Shown here piece after piece: positions 44,802 through 54,714 of a DNA stretch of 64,000 bases (position 1 is the first letter of the stretch; every line of letters starts with the position of its first letter). The position numbers and the translations under genes are program-made. The stretch is from contig CACXCA010000003.1 of NCBI GenBank assembly GCA_902766045.1, positions 1 through 64,000 of the forward strand, in the 5' to 3' direction. Origin of the DNA: an uncultured Bacteroidales bacterium (lineage in GTDB: Bacteria; Bacteroidota; Bacteroidia; Bacteroidales; Paludibacteraceae). The notes beneath the pieces are model-generated. The model was not told the origin of the DNA. It saw only the letters and a program-made list of their open reading frames with translations, and ran no database searches.

Positions 44802-46256
44802 TTATTTTCTTAGAATAATCTTAGAAGCCAATTTGCCTTCGTCGTTTTTCACTAGGATAACAACTACTTTATCATTTTTATTAGCAATAGCTCCATTCAT
44901 ATTATAGACAGCCTGCAACTCACCGTTTAACACAATGATATTGCCCTCTGCATCTACATAAGAGATGATTTCAAAGTCATTATTCTCTGCCATGAATTCT
45001 TTGACATCAGTAAAGGCTGAAGCCGATAGAATGATTTCATCGACCAAGTAAGCACAAGCCATTGGTGTGAAGATTAAATCCACTGATGTAGCTCCTGCAG
45101 GGACATCCACAACACCTTTGTATTTTGTCCAGAACAATTTCATGGTATCTCTTGCCAAATCAACGATTTCGCCTGTGTTGAATTTTAATTTGATAGGCAT
45201 ATCCTCATTTACAACTGAAGGATATAGAGGATCAATATCAGCGATGTTATCATAAGGGTAATATTTTTTGATTAACATCTCAGAATGAATCTGTGATATA
45301 CCCGCAGGTAATTGAATACCAGGAATAACAACCGAATCTCTTTCTGCTTCAGATTCAATGAGTAATGCCTGAAGTATCTCATCATCAAGATAACCGGAAC
45401 CATCCGTATTACGTAACTCATTAGGAATGAAATTTCTGAAAGTACTCAAATAAATTCCGCTTTCATTATCTCTTTCCGTAATAACAGGCTTAATTCCCCC
45501 ATGGAAAACTGCATCTGTTGTTTTTTTGTTCAATTTTGCGTTACCACTATATATAGAATACGATTCTCCATAGAACTCGCCAATCACATAATTAGCAAAT
45601 GTAAAGTTTTCTGCGTAGAAAGGTTTTACATTATCATCTGTAGGAATGAAACAAAGGTTTCGTATGTAAGGGAACACCTCCATATCACCATCAAGGTATT
45701 CACGTGCATAGGATAAGAACATACCTTGTATGGATGTAATAGTTGGGTTGGCATAAACATATTTGTAAGTGCTTACCCATTGATCTGTCACTCCCCATTT
45801 ACCATCAATAAATACTACTGCAGGACAATGAGGTGCATTATATGATGAACTTCTCAATTCTTTTTCTGTCGGTGTTAACCCGATAATGAAAAGAGGCTTA
45901 TTTCCATTGGATGCTCCTACTAATTGTGTTCCAGCATGTTGAGCAGGAATCATATACTCCAAAACCATCACATAGTTGGTGTTTAGATTCAATGGATTGA
46001 GAGTATCAAAAAGAATTCTTGGGTCCAAAAAACTGGTGTTTTTTTTCCTGAATTCCACTGCATTAACACCATCCTTAGATGTTTCTACCAAATCATCAGA
46101 TCCTTTGATAGCTTCATCATCGTAGTGTATAACATTGAAATTGTTAGTGAACTTACCATCTCTGATAATCCAGTAGGCATAATCAAAAGCACTGCCGGCA
46201 AAAAGACTCATCGACGAAGCAATGATAGCGAGGGAAAGTAAATGTAAACGTTTCAT
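44802..46256 (-). CDS. Secreted protein of unknown function, possible T9SS cargo
   Basis: A 484-residue protein with a signal peptide ending near LFAGSA. I recognise no catalytic domain. The first ~220 residues contain a beta-rich stretch (LNTNYVMVLEYMIPAQ) like carbohydrate-binding or jelly-roll modules. The last ~65 residues end VVVILVKNDEGKLASKIILRK, resembling a T9SS type A sorting domain, although the usual PNP motif is missing. It lies next to the GH5 cellulase gene, has its own promoter (46313-46320), and may act on the same substrate. Confidence 0.75.
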   Translation of the reverse strand: MKRLHLLSLAIIASSMSLFAGSAFDYAYWIIRDGKFTNNFNVIHYDDEAIKGSDDLVETSKDGVNAVEFRKKNTSFLDPRILFDTLNPLNLNTNYVMVLEYMIPAQHAGTQLVGASNGNKPLFIIGLTPTEKELRSSSYNAPHCPAVVFIDGKWGVTDQWVSTYKYVYANPTITSIQGMFLSYAREYLDGDMEVFPYIRNLCFIPTDDNVKPFYAENFTFANYVIGEFYGESYSIYSGNAKLNKKTTDAVFHGGIKPVITERDNESGIYLSTFRNFIPNELRNTDGSGYLDDEILQALLIESEAERDSVVIPGIQLPAGISQIHSEMLIKKYYPYDNIADIDPLYPSVVNEDMPIKLKFNTGEIVDLARDTMKLFWTKYKGVVDVPAGATSVDLIFTPMACAYLVDEIILSASAFTDVKEFMAENNDFEIISYVDAEGNIIVLNGELQAVYNMNGAIANKNDKVVVILVKNDEGKLASKIILRK

Positions 46257-46312
46257 ATTGCTTATACTTGTATTAGATTGTTGTTAATAATATCCTATTT
46301 ATTTCTGAATTG

Positions 46313-46320
46313 CAAATATA
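46313..46320 (-). promoter_or_regulatory. -7 box of the secreted-protein gene
   Basis: TATATTTG on the minus strand, 56 bases before the ATG at 46256. Confidence 0.55.
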
Positions 46321-46363
46321 ATATTTTTTTAGTATCCACCTCTGTTAAAGCATAAAATACGAA

Positions 46364-46393
46364 AGAGCCCCGCAAGAATCCTTGCAAGGCTCT
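46364..46393 (-). terminator. Terminator after the GH5 cellulase gene
   Basis: AGAGCC/GGCTCT and GCAAG/CTTGC pair around a two-base mismatch and a four-base loop, with a T-rich stretch after it on the minus strand. Confidence 0.75.
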
Positions 46394-46415
46394 CACATAT
46401 AATAGAATGAAAATC

Positions 46416-48341
46416 TTACTTAACAATCAACTTCTTAGTTGTAAGACCACCTTCATTAATGATTTGTACATTATATATTCCAGCAGCTAAGTTCAAAGAT
46501 ATTTCAGCTGTTTTATCAGCCTCCACATTGCCAGAATATACACATGCACCTTGTGCATTGAACACCTTCACTTCAGCATCCAATCCTACTGACAAGTTAA
46601 ATGAACCATTCTCAGATGGATTAGGCCACAAAGATATTTTTTCATTTTCAATCATTTTTGAATAAACGTCATTCTCTGGATTTCCCTTGATCTTAAATGA
46701 ACCAAGTCCTGAGAAGGATGTCATGAAAGCAAAAGAAATCGTGTGTGTTCCAGGCTCAGCAAAACGAATACGATACTTGATACTTTCATCATACTCATTA
46801 TATGGAGTCACCCAATCCCATGTGTCATAATCACCACTTTCATCACCGCCGTGGCAAGTAGGCAAAAACAATGCTTGATAACGTGTGGTTTCACCTTTGT
46901 CTGTTACCAAACCAGCCTTGCCATCTACTGCAATACCGAAGGTGTTAAAATCTTCATGGTCACAAGCGTATGCCTCAAACTCATAATCACCAGCAAATTT
47001 TACATCAATAGTATAAGTAATCCACTCACCATTTCCGATATATCCAAGATTCTTATAAGAAGTCTCCTTGTGATTCTTATCTACATAACCTACATCGAAA
47101 TACTCTCCTGGACGGAAATTATCCTCCTTACCTGCAGCACCTGCATTACAAGGTTTCGTATTATTTATGTCATTACCAGGACATGCCCAATCTTCATCAT
47201 AATCAAAATAAGCATTGTCCTGACCACCTTTGTCGTATGCACCTAAATCAAGATAAAAATCATTCACACCATCAAACACTTGCTCCTTGTATGGAGTTGT
47301 TTCGCAAAATGAGAAATTATCACCTTTTCTCAACAAACCTCTGATATAATTACCTGATTCAGAGAAACTCATGCTACTATAACCACCACCGGTGAAAGTT
47401 CCTGATGATTCACCTTTATCAGCCCAACTCCAGTTAGCCCAACTGATGATTTGTCCACCAAGGTTCTTACCGTTTGCAACCAAAATCATGTGATCAGCTG
47501 ACTTTGTATCTGCTCCATTATCTCCTGAATGGCCAGAAAGTCCCCATTCACTAATGAACACAGGAACAAAAGCAGCAGCACCAGAAAGGATACCCAAGTA
47601 TCTTTGTTGGTCACCAGCATAGTGGTGGAAGCTATACATGATCTGTAAATCCTTATATTTATCTCCAATTTCGATAGGATCTTGGAAAGCACATGTAACA
47701 TCCTGATCCCATTGTGGTGTACCCACAATCACAACAGCATCAGGGTCATTCTCTGCAATGATAGGAAGTACACTTTTTGTATATTTCTTGATATCATCCC
47801 ATACTTCATGGAATTTTGCAGGTGCACCCTCTTTATCTATATTTGGCTCATTACAAATTTCCCACAACACATGTCTGTAGTTCTTACTTTTTACATACGA
47901 ACTCAATTCTCTAAAGAAATTACTATACCCACTCCATGTACCATCAGTTGGTAACGCTTTTCCTTTACTATTAGGATTATCATTCAAAATATGCCAATCA
48001 ACCAAACAATACATACCTAGCTCTGCTGTATAATCAATACAGTTTTTCACCCAACTAATATTGGGGACATTATTTCCTTCATTTACATACTGTGCAATAC
48101 GAGCAAGATTAGCTCCTTCGTTCTTCATCTTCTCAAAATCATCTTTCTGATCATAACAACCCATGAACCATGATCCGTGAGTACTCCAACCTCTCAACTG
48201 GATAGGCTTACCCGACTCAGAACATAATTGGTTACCCACCAATTTCAAGCGTCCCCATTCTTTTACTGCTCCCGAATAATCGTAAGCATTTCCCTGCAAG
48301 AATACAAGCAGTAAGGAAACTAAAGTTAAAATTTTTTTCAT
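46416..48341 (-). CDS. GH5 endoglucanase with carbohydrate-binding module and T9SS sorting domain
   Basis: A 641-residue secreted cellulase. A signal peptide (1-19) is followed by a GH5 catalytic domain at about 25-345. Glu165 in LWEICNEPN is the likely acid/base and Glu265 in VFISEWGLS the nucleophile. A beta-sandwich module resembling CBM6-type domains follows at about 355-553 (GNGEWITYTIDV). The chain ends in a type A sorting domain (about 565-641, starting SLWPNPSENGS, ending KKLIVK), so it should cross the outer membrane by the type IX system. Probable substrate is cellulose or mixed beta-glucan. Promoter box 48407-48414. Confidence 0.93.
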   Translation of the reverse strand: MKKILTLVSLLLVFLQGNAYDYSGAVKEWGRLKLVGNQLCSESGKPIQLRGWSTHGSWFMGCYDQKDDFEKMKNEGANLARIAQYVNEGNNVPNISWVKNCIDYTAELGMYCLVDWHILNDNPNSKGKALPTDGTWSGYSNFFRELSSYVKSKNYRHVLWEICNEPNIDKEGAPAKFHEVWDDIKKYTKSVLPIIAENDPDAVVIVGTPQWDQDVTCAFQDPIEIGDKYKDLQIMYSFHHYAGDQQRYLGILSGAAAFVPVFISEWGLSGHSGDNGADTKSADHMILVANGKNLGGQIISWANWSWADKGESSGTFTGGGYSSMSFSESGNYIRGLLRKGDNFSFCETTPYKEQVFDGVNDFYLDLGAYDKGGQDNAYFDYDEDWACPGNDINNTKPCNAGAAGKEDNFRPGEYFDVGYVDKNHKETSYKNLGYIGNGEWITYTIDVKFAGDYEFEAYACDHEDFNTFGIAVDGKAGLVTDKGETTRYQALFLPTCHGGDESGDYDTWDWVTPYNEYDESIKYRIRFAEPGTHTISFAFMTSFSGLGSFKIKGNPENDVYSKMIENEKISLWPNPSENGSFNLSVGLDAEVKVFNAQGACVYSGNVEADKTAEISLNLAAGIYNVQIINEGGLTTKKLIVK

Positions 48342-48406
48342 GTATTAAAATAATTAAGTTAATATCTAAATCATTATTTTTCAGCCATACTACAACAATT
48401 AATCGC

Positions 48407-48414
48407 CAAATTTA
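48407..48414 (-). promoter_or_regulatory. -7 box of the GH5 gene
   Basis: TAAATTTG on the minus strand, 65 bases before the start at 48341. Confidence 0.55.
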
Positions 48415-48429
48415 TAAAAAAAAACAAAA

Positions 48430-48464
48430 GGGAGGGGAAAATCTTCAAAAAAATTTCCCCTCCC
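48430..48464 (-). terminator. Strong terminator closing the efflux operon
   Basis: GGGAGGGGAAA and TTTCCCCTCCC form a perfect 11-base stem, with a long T-rich tract after it on the minus strand. It lies 43 bases past the stop of the PII-like gene. Confidence 0.85.
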
Positions 48465-48507
48465 ACGAAAAAAGTAGTAGCTAAAAAAGCTGTTTCCCTT
48501 TGTATGC

Positions 48508-48801
48508 CTACACGGTTTGTTCGATGTTCCATACAAATGCACGCACACCGACTTCCTCATTTCTTAGATCCAATTTATGGATCGTCTTCAGCAACACATC
48601 CACCTGTTCATCTTCTACCATGGTGATGACTGCCGAGTTCATCTCCGGCCACGTATGTGTTCCCCTACGGGGCTGTCCTGTGTTCGAACCACGACCTTGG
48701 ACTTGTTCAAAAAAGGTAAAACCACGAATACCTAATTTATCCAACATATATTCAACACGCTCTGTGTTTGCTTGATTGAATACAATCATTACCGATTTCA
48801 T
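48508..48801 (-). CDS. PII-like small protein, last gene of the efflux operon
   Basis: A 97-residue protein with a ferredoxin-like pattern. It starts KSVMIVFNQANTERVEYMLDKLGI, as PII proteins do. A glycine/arginine-rich loop (QVQGRGSNTGQPRRGTHTW) sits where PII has its T-loop, then a strand NSAVITMVEDEQVDVLLKTI follows. PII relatives bind small ligands and regulate a transporter or enzyme. The gene begins 18 bp after the RND pump gene and precedes the operon terminator, so regulation of the pump is the simplest guess. No nucleotide-binding residues can be assigned with confidence. Confidence 0.7.
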   Translation of the reverse strand: MKSVMIVFNQANTERVEYMLDKLGIRGFTFFEQVQGRGSNTGQPRRGTHTWPEMNSAVITMVEDEQVDVLLKTIHKLDLRNEEVGVRAFVWNIEQTV

Positions 48802-48819
48802 ATTCCTTACCTTTTAGAA

Positions 48820-51800
48820 TTATTCTACAATTTCATTATTTCTGCCTGGTAGCTCCTTTTTCTCATCTTCTGTATTAATATTCATGAAGATGTATTGTGA
48901 ACGAATCTCAGCTTCCTTATCTCTCTCTCCATGTTTAGACATGATACCGTACAAGACAGGAACAACCACCAAAGTAACGACCGTTGAGACTAACAGACCT
49001 CCGATAACTACAATACCCATAGGTACCCACATCTCAGATCCATCTGAGGTGGCCAACGCCATTGGCAACATACCCAAGATGGTCGTCAAGGCTGTCATCA
49101 ATACCGGACGAAGACGTGACTGACCCGACAAAGCAATTGCCTCGTTCAACTCATATCCACGATCTCGCATCAGGTTAATGTAATCCACCAACACAATACC
49201 GTTCTTCACCACGATACCGACCAACATGACACATCCTAATGCACCGATCATATCCAAGTTCGTTCCTGTGATAAACAATGCCCAGATGACACCCGAGAAG
49301 GCAAACGGAACCGCCATCATAATGATAAACGGCTTTGCATACGACTCAAATTGAGATGCCATCACAACATATACCAATATCACAATGATCAACAACAACA
49401 GTCCCATATTTTGGAAGGATTCCTGCTGATCCTCATACACACCACCTAAGATAACAGATACACCCGAAGGTTTGTTAATCTGAGGCAATACTTTATCTAT
49501 CTCTTGTGCCAACTCACCCAAAGAGGTCTCATACGGAGTCACCTCTACCTTCAAGTAACGTTGACGGCTCTTACGTGTAATCTCCGGTGGTCCCCAATAT
49601 TCTTGGATGGAAACAAGTTCACTCAACTTCACATTACCACCTGCTGTAGGAATGGATAAATCCTCAATAGCGTCGATAGAATTACGATTCTCCTCTTTCA
49701 GACGAACCACAATATTATACTCATCACCATCCTCCTTCAAGAATCCGCAAACCATACCGTTAACACGGTTACGAACAAAGGAAGCTACAGATGATGAGGT
49801 CAAGCCATGACGAGCAGCTTTTTCCTTGTCAACCACAATCTTCAATTCTGGTCGGTCATCATCACGACTGATATCCACATTACGTGCTGTAGGGATCTTC
49901 GACTCGATTAATTGCTTTACCTGAGCGGCATACGAACTCGTCACATCAAAGTCATATCCATAAATCTCCACATCGACAGTGTTTTGTCCGCCCATACCGC
50001 CACCCGCAGAAATGGCCACCTTATAATCTGAAACTTCAGGATAAGAAGCAATCTCATTACGTAGCACCTCAGCAATCTCTGTGATGGAACGGTCACGCGT
50101 ATATTTCTTATCTGCATTGAAACGCATCTGAATCGTATTGTTTCTCGTAGATGAGAATAGAGCAGATATACCAGCATCTTCATTAGAACCACACGTTGTG
50201 GAGATATTCTTTGTCTCTGGCACCAATTCCACAAAACGTTTCTCCAACATGCGGGCAAACTTTGCCGTCTCCTCTACTCGGGTACCTTGCAGCAACTCCA
50301 CATCCACGGTTAATCGACCATTATCAGGAGTAGCCATAAAGTCAGTTCCAATATAACCCGTCAAAGCAGGGATCAACGATATAAGGAAGAAACCGACAAT
50401 ACCCAACACGGTCAATTTCTTATGCGTCAAACACCAGCGTAGCAAGTTAGCATAGGCTGCATCCAGCTTATCCAAGAATCGTACCACCGTATTTTCATAC
50501 GAAAGTTTTCTAGTATCTTTTTTCTCAACAATCAACTTACCCGATTCATCCACCTTAACCGTTTTTGCCTTCAATAGCTTAGAGCAAAGCATCGGAACAA
50601 GCGATATGGCAACCAGAGTAGAAGTACAACATACAATGGTTACAATCCAACCCAATTCCTTGAAAAGGATACCTGCGATACCTGTCAACATCGTCAATGG
50701 AACAAACACAGCACAGATTACCAACGTGGTAGCGATAACAGACACCCATACCTCATTCGTTGCATAGATAGCAGCCTCACGAGGATTAGAACCTCTCTCA
50801 ATATGTGTCGTAATATTTTCCAACACCACGATTGCATCATCCACCACCATACCTACAGCAATGGAAAGAGAACACAATGATATGATGTTCAACGAGCTGT
50901 CAACACCCAACAGATACAAGAAGGCAACCAGCAATGAGATAGGGATCGTCAATCCGACAATCAGACCGGCTCTCCACTTGCCTAAGAAGAACAATACGAC
51001 AAGTACCACAAATAGCACAGCATATAGAACAGACTCCTCCAAGGAGTTGATTGCATTTACGATATCAGTAGAAGAGTCGTAGATCTCATTAATCTCAACA
51101 TCCGCAGGAAGTGACGCTTTAATCTTCTTCAATTCCTTATGGATATCACGACAGATCTGAACAGTGTTTCCTCCTGTCTGTTTAGAGATAATCAAGCGGA
51201 CAGCCTCTTGTCCTCCCGCATCTCCTCTGGAAGTCATCTTCTCATCCAGGCTCAAATCCTTGATGGTATCACGAACAGTTGCGATATCACGCACATAGAT
51301 CTGTTTTCCGTCAGGCATAGTAGCGACGACGATATCCTTTAGCTCAGAACTCTCGAGGTATTCACTACGAACCTGCAAAGCGTATTGTTCTTTCTTCATC
51401 TTCACGTTTCCAGAAGAAAGATTCAAGTTATTAGAAGCCACGGCATTACCCACCGTTTCCAAGGAGATACCGTATGCATCCAACTGCTTTTGGTCGATTT
51501 CCACATAGACATAACGGTCAGGCTCACCCGACATTGTTACGTTACCCACACCATCCACACGGTTCAACTGAGGGATGATGACATCGTTCATGATTTTCTC
51601 CAAACCAGGATAACTCTCCTTCGCTTGAACAGCGAACTGAATAATCGGCATGGAAGAGCTATTGAACTTAATAATCAATGGATTAGAACAGCCACTTGGC
51701 AGATTATCCTTCGTCATATCCACATACGAACGGATATCATTCACCACATCATCCAGCTCTTCGCCCCATTCAAACTCCAATGCCACCAACGAAAGATTAT

Positions 51801-52056
51801 CCTTGGAAGTGGAGGTCAGTTCATCCAAGCCATCTACAGAGTTCAAACTATTCTCCAAATACTTTGTCACGTTCGTTTCCACCTCACTGGCGTTGGCACC
51901 AGGGTAAGAAGTCATCACGGCGATATACGGAGGTTCAATCTCTGGGAATTGGTCAATAGGCAGCTTTGAATAAGCAAAGATACCCATCAACATGACGGCC
52001 ACGAAGATCAAGATAGAGGTGACCGGCTTGTTAATCGCAGTTTTATATATACTCAT
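48820..52056 (-). CDS. RND efflux permease (AcrB/HAE1 family)
   Basis: A 1078-residue inner-membrane pump of full length. It has twelve expected membrane segments in two halves, each with a large periplasmic loop. The start MSIYKTAINKPVTSILIFVAVMLMG is typical. The proton-relay region SIAVGMVVDDAIVVLENI carries the paired aspartates of the HAE1 group. It would export drugs or other hydrophobic compounds together with the adaptor and TolC proteins encoded upstream. The C-terminal tail (about 35 residues) is charged and longer than in AcrB. Confidence 0.95.
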   Translation of the reverse strand: MSIYKTAINKPVTSILIFVAVMLMGIFAYSKLPIDQFPEIEPPYIAVMTSYPGANASEVETNVTKYLENSLNSVDGLDELTSTSKDNLSLVALEFEWGEELDDVVNDIRSYVDMTKDNLPSGCSNPLIIKFNSSSMPIIQFAVQAKESYPGLEKIMNDVIIPQLNRVDGVGNVTMSGEPDRYVYVEIDQKQLDAYGISLETVGNAVASNNLNLSSGNVKMKKEQYALQVRSEYLESSELKDIVVATMPDGKQIYVRDIATVRDTIKDLSLDEKMTSRGDAGGQEAVRLIISKQTGGNTVQICRDIHKELKKIKASLPADVEINEIYDSSTDIVNAINSLEESVLYAVLFVVLVVLFFLGKWRAGLIVGLTIPISLLVAFLYLLGVDSSLNIISLCSLSIAVGMVVDDAIVVLENITTHIERGSNPREAAIYATNEVWVSVIATTLVICAVFVPLTMLTGIAGILFKELGWIVTIVCCTSTLVAISLVPMLCSKLLKAKTVKVDESGKLIVEKKDTRKLSYENTVVRFLDKLDAAYANLLRWCLTHKKLTVLGIVGFFLISLIPALTGYIGTDFMATPDNGRLTVDVELLQGTRVEETAKFARMLEKRFVELVPETKNISTTCGSNEDAGISALFSSTRNNTIQMRFNADKKYTRDRSITEIAEVLRNEIASYPEVSDYKVAISAGGGMGGQNTVDVEIYGYDFDVTSSYAAQVKQLIESKIPTARNVDISRDDDRPELKIVVDKEKAARHGLTSSSVASFVRNRVNGMVCGFLKEDGDEYNIVVRLKEENRNSIDAIEDLSIPTAGGNVKLSELVSIQEYWGPPEITRKSRQRYLKVEVTPYETSLGELAQEIDKVLPQINKPSGVSVILGGVYEDQQESFQNMGLLLLIIVILVYVVMASQFESYAKPFIIMMAVPFAFSGVIWALFITGTNLDMIGALGCVMLVGIVVKNGIVLVDYINLMRDRGYELNEAIALSGQSRLRPVLMTALTTILGMLPMALATSDGSEMWVPMGIVVIGGLLVSTVVTLVVVPVLYGIMSKHGERDKEAEIRSQYIFMNINTEDEKKELPGRNNEIVE

Positions 52057-52096
52057 TTTCTATTGTTTTTTATTGAATTTCTTTCGCTCAAATCAA

Positions 52097-53206
52097 TTAC
52101 TTAACCGCAGCACTATCAACAGTCACATTTGATTTAGAATTAGCTTCCTCTTCGTAGGTTCCACTCATCACCAATAGTTCAACACCATCAATTAAACGAG
52201 CCTGACCTTGCGTCACAACCTCAGCACCTTCAATAACCTCATCAGAAATAACCTCCACATAACGATTGAAACGTTGTCCGGCCTCAACCGTCACACGTTT
52301 TGCCACCCCGCCATTGTTCAAGAACAGATAACGTTCGTTGGATCCAGTCAACTTCAAAACAGATTGATAAGGTACTGCCAAGACCTTTACCTTACCTACA
52401 TTAACAGACGTATGAACATACATACCAGGACGAAGTTTCATGCTACCGTTAGGTATCTTAACCTTACATTGGAAAGTATGAGTTGCCACATCGATTGTAG
52501 GATAAATTGTTTCAATAACAGCTGGGAACTTCGTATCAGGATAAATATCAGAGAGAATATCCAGTTTCATACCTGTTTTAATCTTAGGGAAATAGATTTC
52601 AGGCACATTGATGATTGTCTTCAACATATTCAATTGCACCACCGTCAGGATAGGTCTAGCACCATTGAAAAGTTCACCGCTTTCATAATTACGAGCAGAG
52701 ACAACACCTGGGAACGTAGCTTTGAAGAACGTATTGTTCTGTAAGAACTCCACCTGTTGTTTAGCCTGATCATAAGCCATTTTAGTCTTGTCGTATGTTT
52801 GTTGAGTAACGTTACCGCCAGCCAGCAAAGCATCCATACGTTTCATTTCAGTTTCAAGATTAGACAAGTTCAATTTAGCTTGTATTAACTGATTCTGATC
52901 CATCCGAACCAGCAGGTCACCCGTAGAAACACGGTCACCTACGTCTTTATACCTTTTCTCGATGATACCTGTCAACGAAGGAGAGACATTCATGGTCTCA
53001 TAGCCCTCAAGGACAGCTGTACACTCCACATCACGTTCGATTTCCTGTTTAACTACAGGTTCTGTACGAACCTTTTCCACTCTCGTCTCAAGTGAGTCGA
53101 TACTCTCTCCACCCTTCTTTTTGTCACCTTTACCGCAACTAGCAGACAAACCGACCAAAGCCAGAGTCATCACGGAGACCCAACCCCATCTTATTACTTT
53201 CTTCAT
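52097..53206 (-). CDS. RND efflux periplasmic adaptor (MFP family)
   Basis: A 369-residue membrane-fusion protein. It has a lipobox (LSASC, Cys24), so it is anchored as a lipoprotein. It shows the split lipoyl domain (VSPSLTGIIEKRYKDVGDRVSTGDLL), a short helical hairpin (QLIQAKLNLSNLETEMKRMDALL), and beta-barrel and membrane-proximal parts. It links the pump to the TolC channel. It lies 40 bp from the pump gene and 30 bp from the tolC-type gene. Confidence 0.94.
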   Translation of the reverse strand: MKKVIRWGWVSVMTLALVGLSASCGKGDKKKGGESIDSLETRVEKVRTEPVVKQEIERDVECTAVLEGYETMNVSPSLTGIIEKRYKDVGDRVSTGDLLVRMDQNQLIQAKLNLSNLETEMKRMDALLAGGNVTQQTYDKTKMAYDQAKQQVEFLQNNTFFKATFPGVVSARNYESGELFNGARPILTVVQLNMLKTIINVPEIYFPKIKTGMKLDILSDIYPDTKFPAVIETIYPTIDVATHTFQCKVKIPNGSMKLRPGMYVHTSVNVGKVKVLAVPYQSVLKLTGSNERYLFLNNGGVAKRVTVEAGQRFNRYVEVISDEVIEGAEVVTQGQARLIDGVELLVMSGTYEEEANSKSNVTVDSAAVK

Positions 53207-53236
53207 TTGTATATTGTTTTTAATTATTATCTAGAT

Positions 53237-54688
53237 TTATTTATTTAAAAGCACCTTTAAATTAACATACGCACTGATCATATCCATAAGTGCAGTAATA
53301 TAGGTGTTTTGTGCACTGATCAACTCCGTGCTGGAAGTAGTCAACTGCATACTTGAGATCGTTCCATATTTAAACTTCTCAGAATTACTCTTGAACACAC
53401 GCTGCATCACATCAATATTATTGGATTGAATCTCGAAATTCTCGTAAGCAGAAGTCAAGTTATAACGCAATTGTTTTTCTTGGATACCCAATTGAAGCTC
53501 CATATCCTCCAGTTCATTAAGAGCCTTTTCGTAATCCATTTTAGCACTACGAACATCAGCCCAACGACTTCCACTAGACCATATAGGAACAGAAAGTTTA
53601 ACACCTACCGTATTTTTAGGCGATGAACTAAACATATCCAATATTGCTTCTGTCTGCTCGTCCGCATTTACATATTTATAATCTGAATAGTTATAAAATG
53701 CAGTTAAAGAAGGAATATAGGCAGCCTTGCTAAGATTTAACTGTTTCTTTGTCAATTCTGTACTCTTAGACTTTATTCTATAATCGTAGTTATTATTCAA
53801 ATTCAAATCTGCCCCCATAAGAGATAGAATAGAGCCTGGATTTACCACATCTTCCAACTTTTGTGTAAGGACAATCTCTTGGTCGGCAGCAATACCCATC
53901 ATCGTACGAATCGTATTGTACAACACCTCTATCGTCCGTTTCGTCGTATTCACTGCACTCTTCATAGAAGCCACCTGAATCGCAATCTGATCGGCATCAT
54001 TCTGCTCAGCCACACCAGCATTCACAGCATTCACAGTCATATTGTACATCTTATCCATATTCTCAAGATTACTTTCCAACAACTGCACTGTTGTTTGAAG
54101 AGCTAAGATATTGACATAAGAGGTTTCAATATTAGAGGTAATAACTTGATCTGTTTTCCCAACAGCCATCATAGAGAGTTCCTGTGCTATTTTCGCAACG
54201 CGCACACCAACAATCTGTACACCACTGATAGTAGCCGTAACGCTTACCCCCCAGCTAACTGTCGAAGGCACTTTAATTTCACTCGATGAGGCAGATGCTT
54301 GTTGAAGGCTTGCTGTATCGACAGCCATTCCTGCATTTGAAGTATCTGATATCCCGGTGGAGCTACTACGACCGCCCCCCATTAAACCAGAAAGATCTCT
54401 TTTATATCCACATAGATTAGAATACGTAACATCACCACTCACTTGCGGCAACATACTTGCAATCGCTTTCCACTTCGCAGCCTCAGCTTTCTTTACATCA
54501 TACGATGCATTTTGAATCGTACGATTGTGTTCAATTGCATATTTCTTTGCCTCATCCAACGAAAAAGCCAACACATTGGCTCCCTTGTCTGCAGCGTTCA
54601 ACGAATCCCCCGCTTGTGCAAAAAGAGATGCACTTACCAATATTGACAACGTCAACAAACAACCACCTTTTTTAAATATCCTCTTCAT
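53237..54688 (-). CDS. TolC-family outer-membrane channel
   Basis: A 483-residue protein with a signal peptide (ending near LFAQAG) and two long outer-membrane-efflux repeats rich in coiled helix (SLDEAKKYAIEHNRTIQNASYDVKKAEAAKW opens the first). A low-complexity serine-rich insertion (about 100-140) sits in the first repeat. It would form the exit channel of the RND system. It starts 26 bp after the tetR-type gene. Confidence 0.93.
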   Translation of the reverse strand: MKRIFKKGGCLLTLSILVSASLFAQAGDSLNAADKGANVLAFSLDEAKKYAIEHNRTIQNASYDVKKAEAAKWKAIASMLPQVSGDVTYSNLCGYKRDLSGLMGGGRSSSTGISDTSNAGMAVDTASLQQASASSSEIKVPSTVSWGVSVTATISGVQIVGVRVAKIAQELSMMAVGKTDQVITSNIETSYVNILALQTTVQLLESNLENMDKMYNMTVNAVNAGVAEQNDADQIAIQVASMKSAVNTTKRTIEVLYNTIRTMMGIAADQEIVLTQKLEDVVNPGSILSLMGADLNLNNNYDYRIKSKSTELTKKQLNLSKAAYIPSLTAFYNYSDYKYVNADEQTEAILDMFSSSPKNTVGVKLSVPIWSSGSRWADVRSAKMDYEKALNELEDMELQLGIQEKQLRYNLTSAYENFEIQSNNIDVMQRVFKSNSEKFKYGTISSMQLTTSSTELISAQNTYITALMDMISAYVNLKVLLNK

Positions 54689-54714
54689 ATTATTATTTAT
54701 TTATTTTTTCCTCA

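Noticed and set aside
51385-51969. 194-codon open frame on the plus strand
   Set aside because: It is antisense to the RND pump gene and has an unnatural histidine- and arginine-rich composition.
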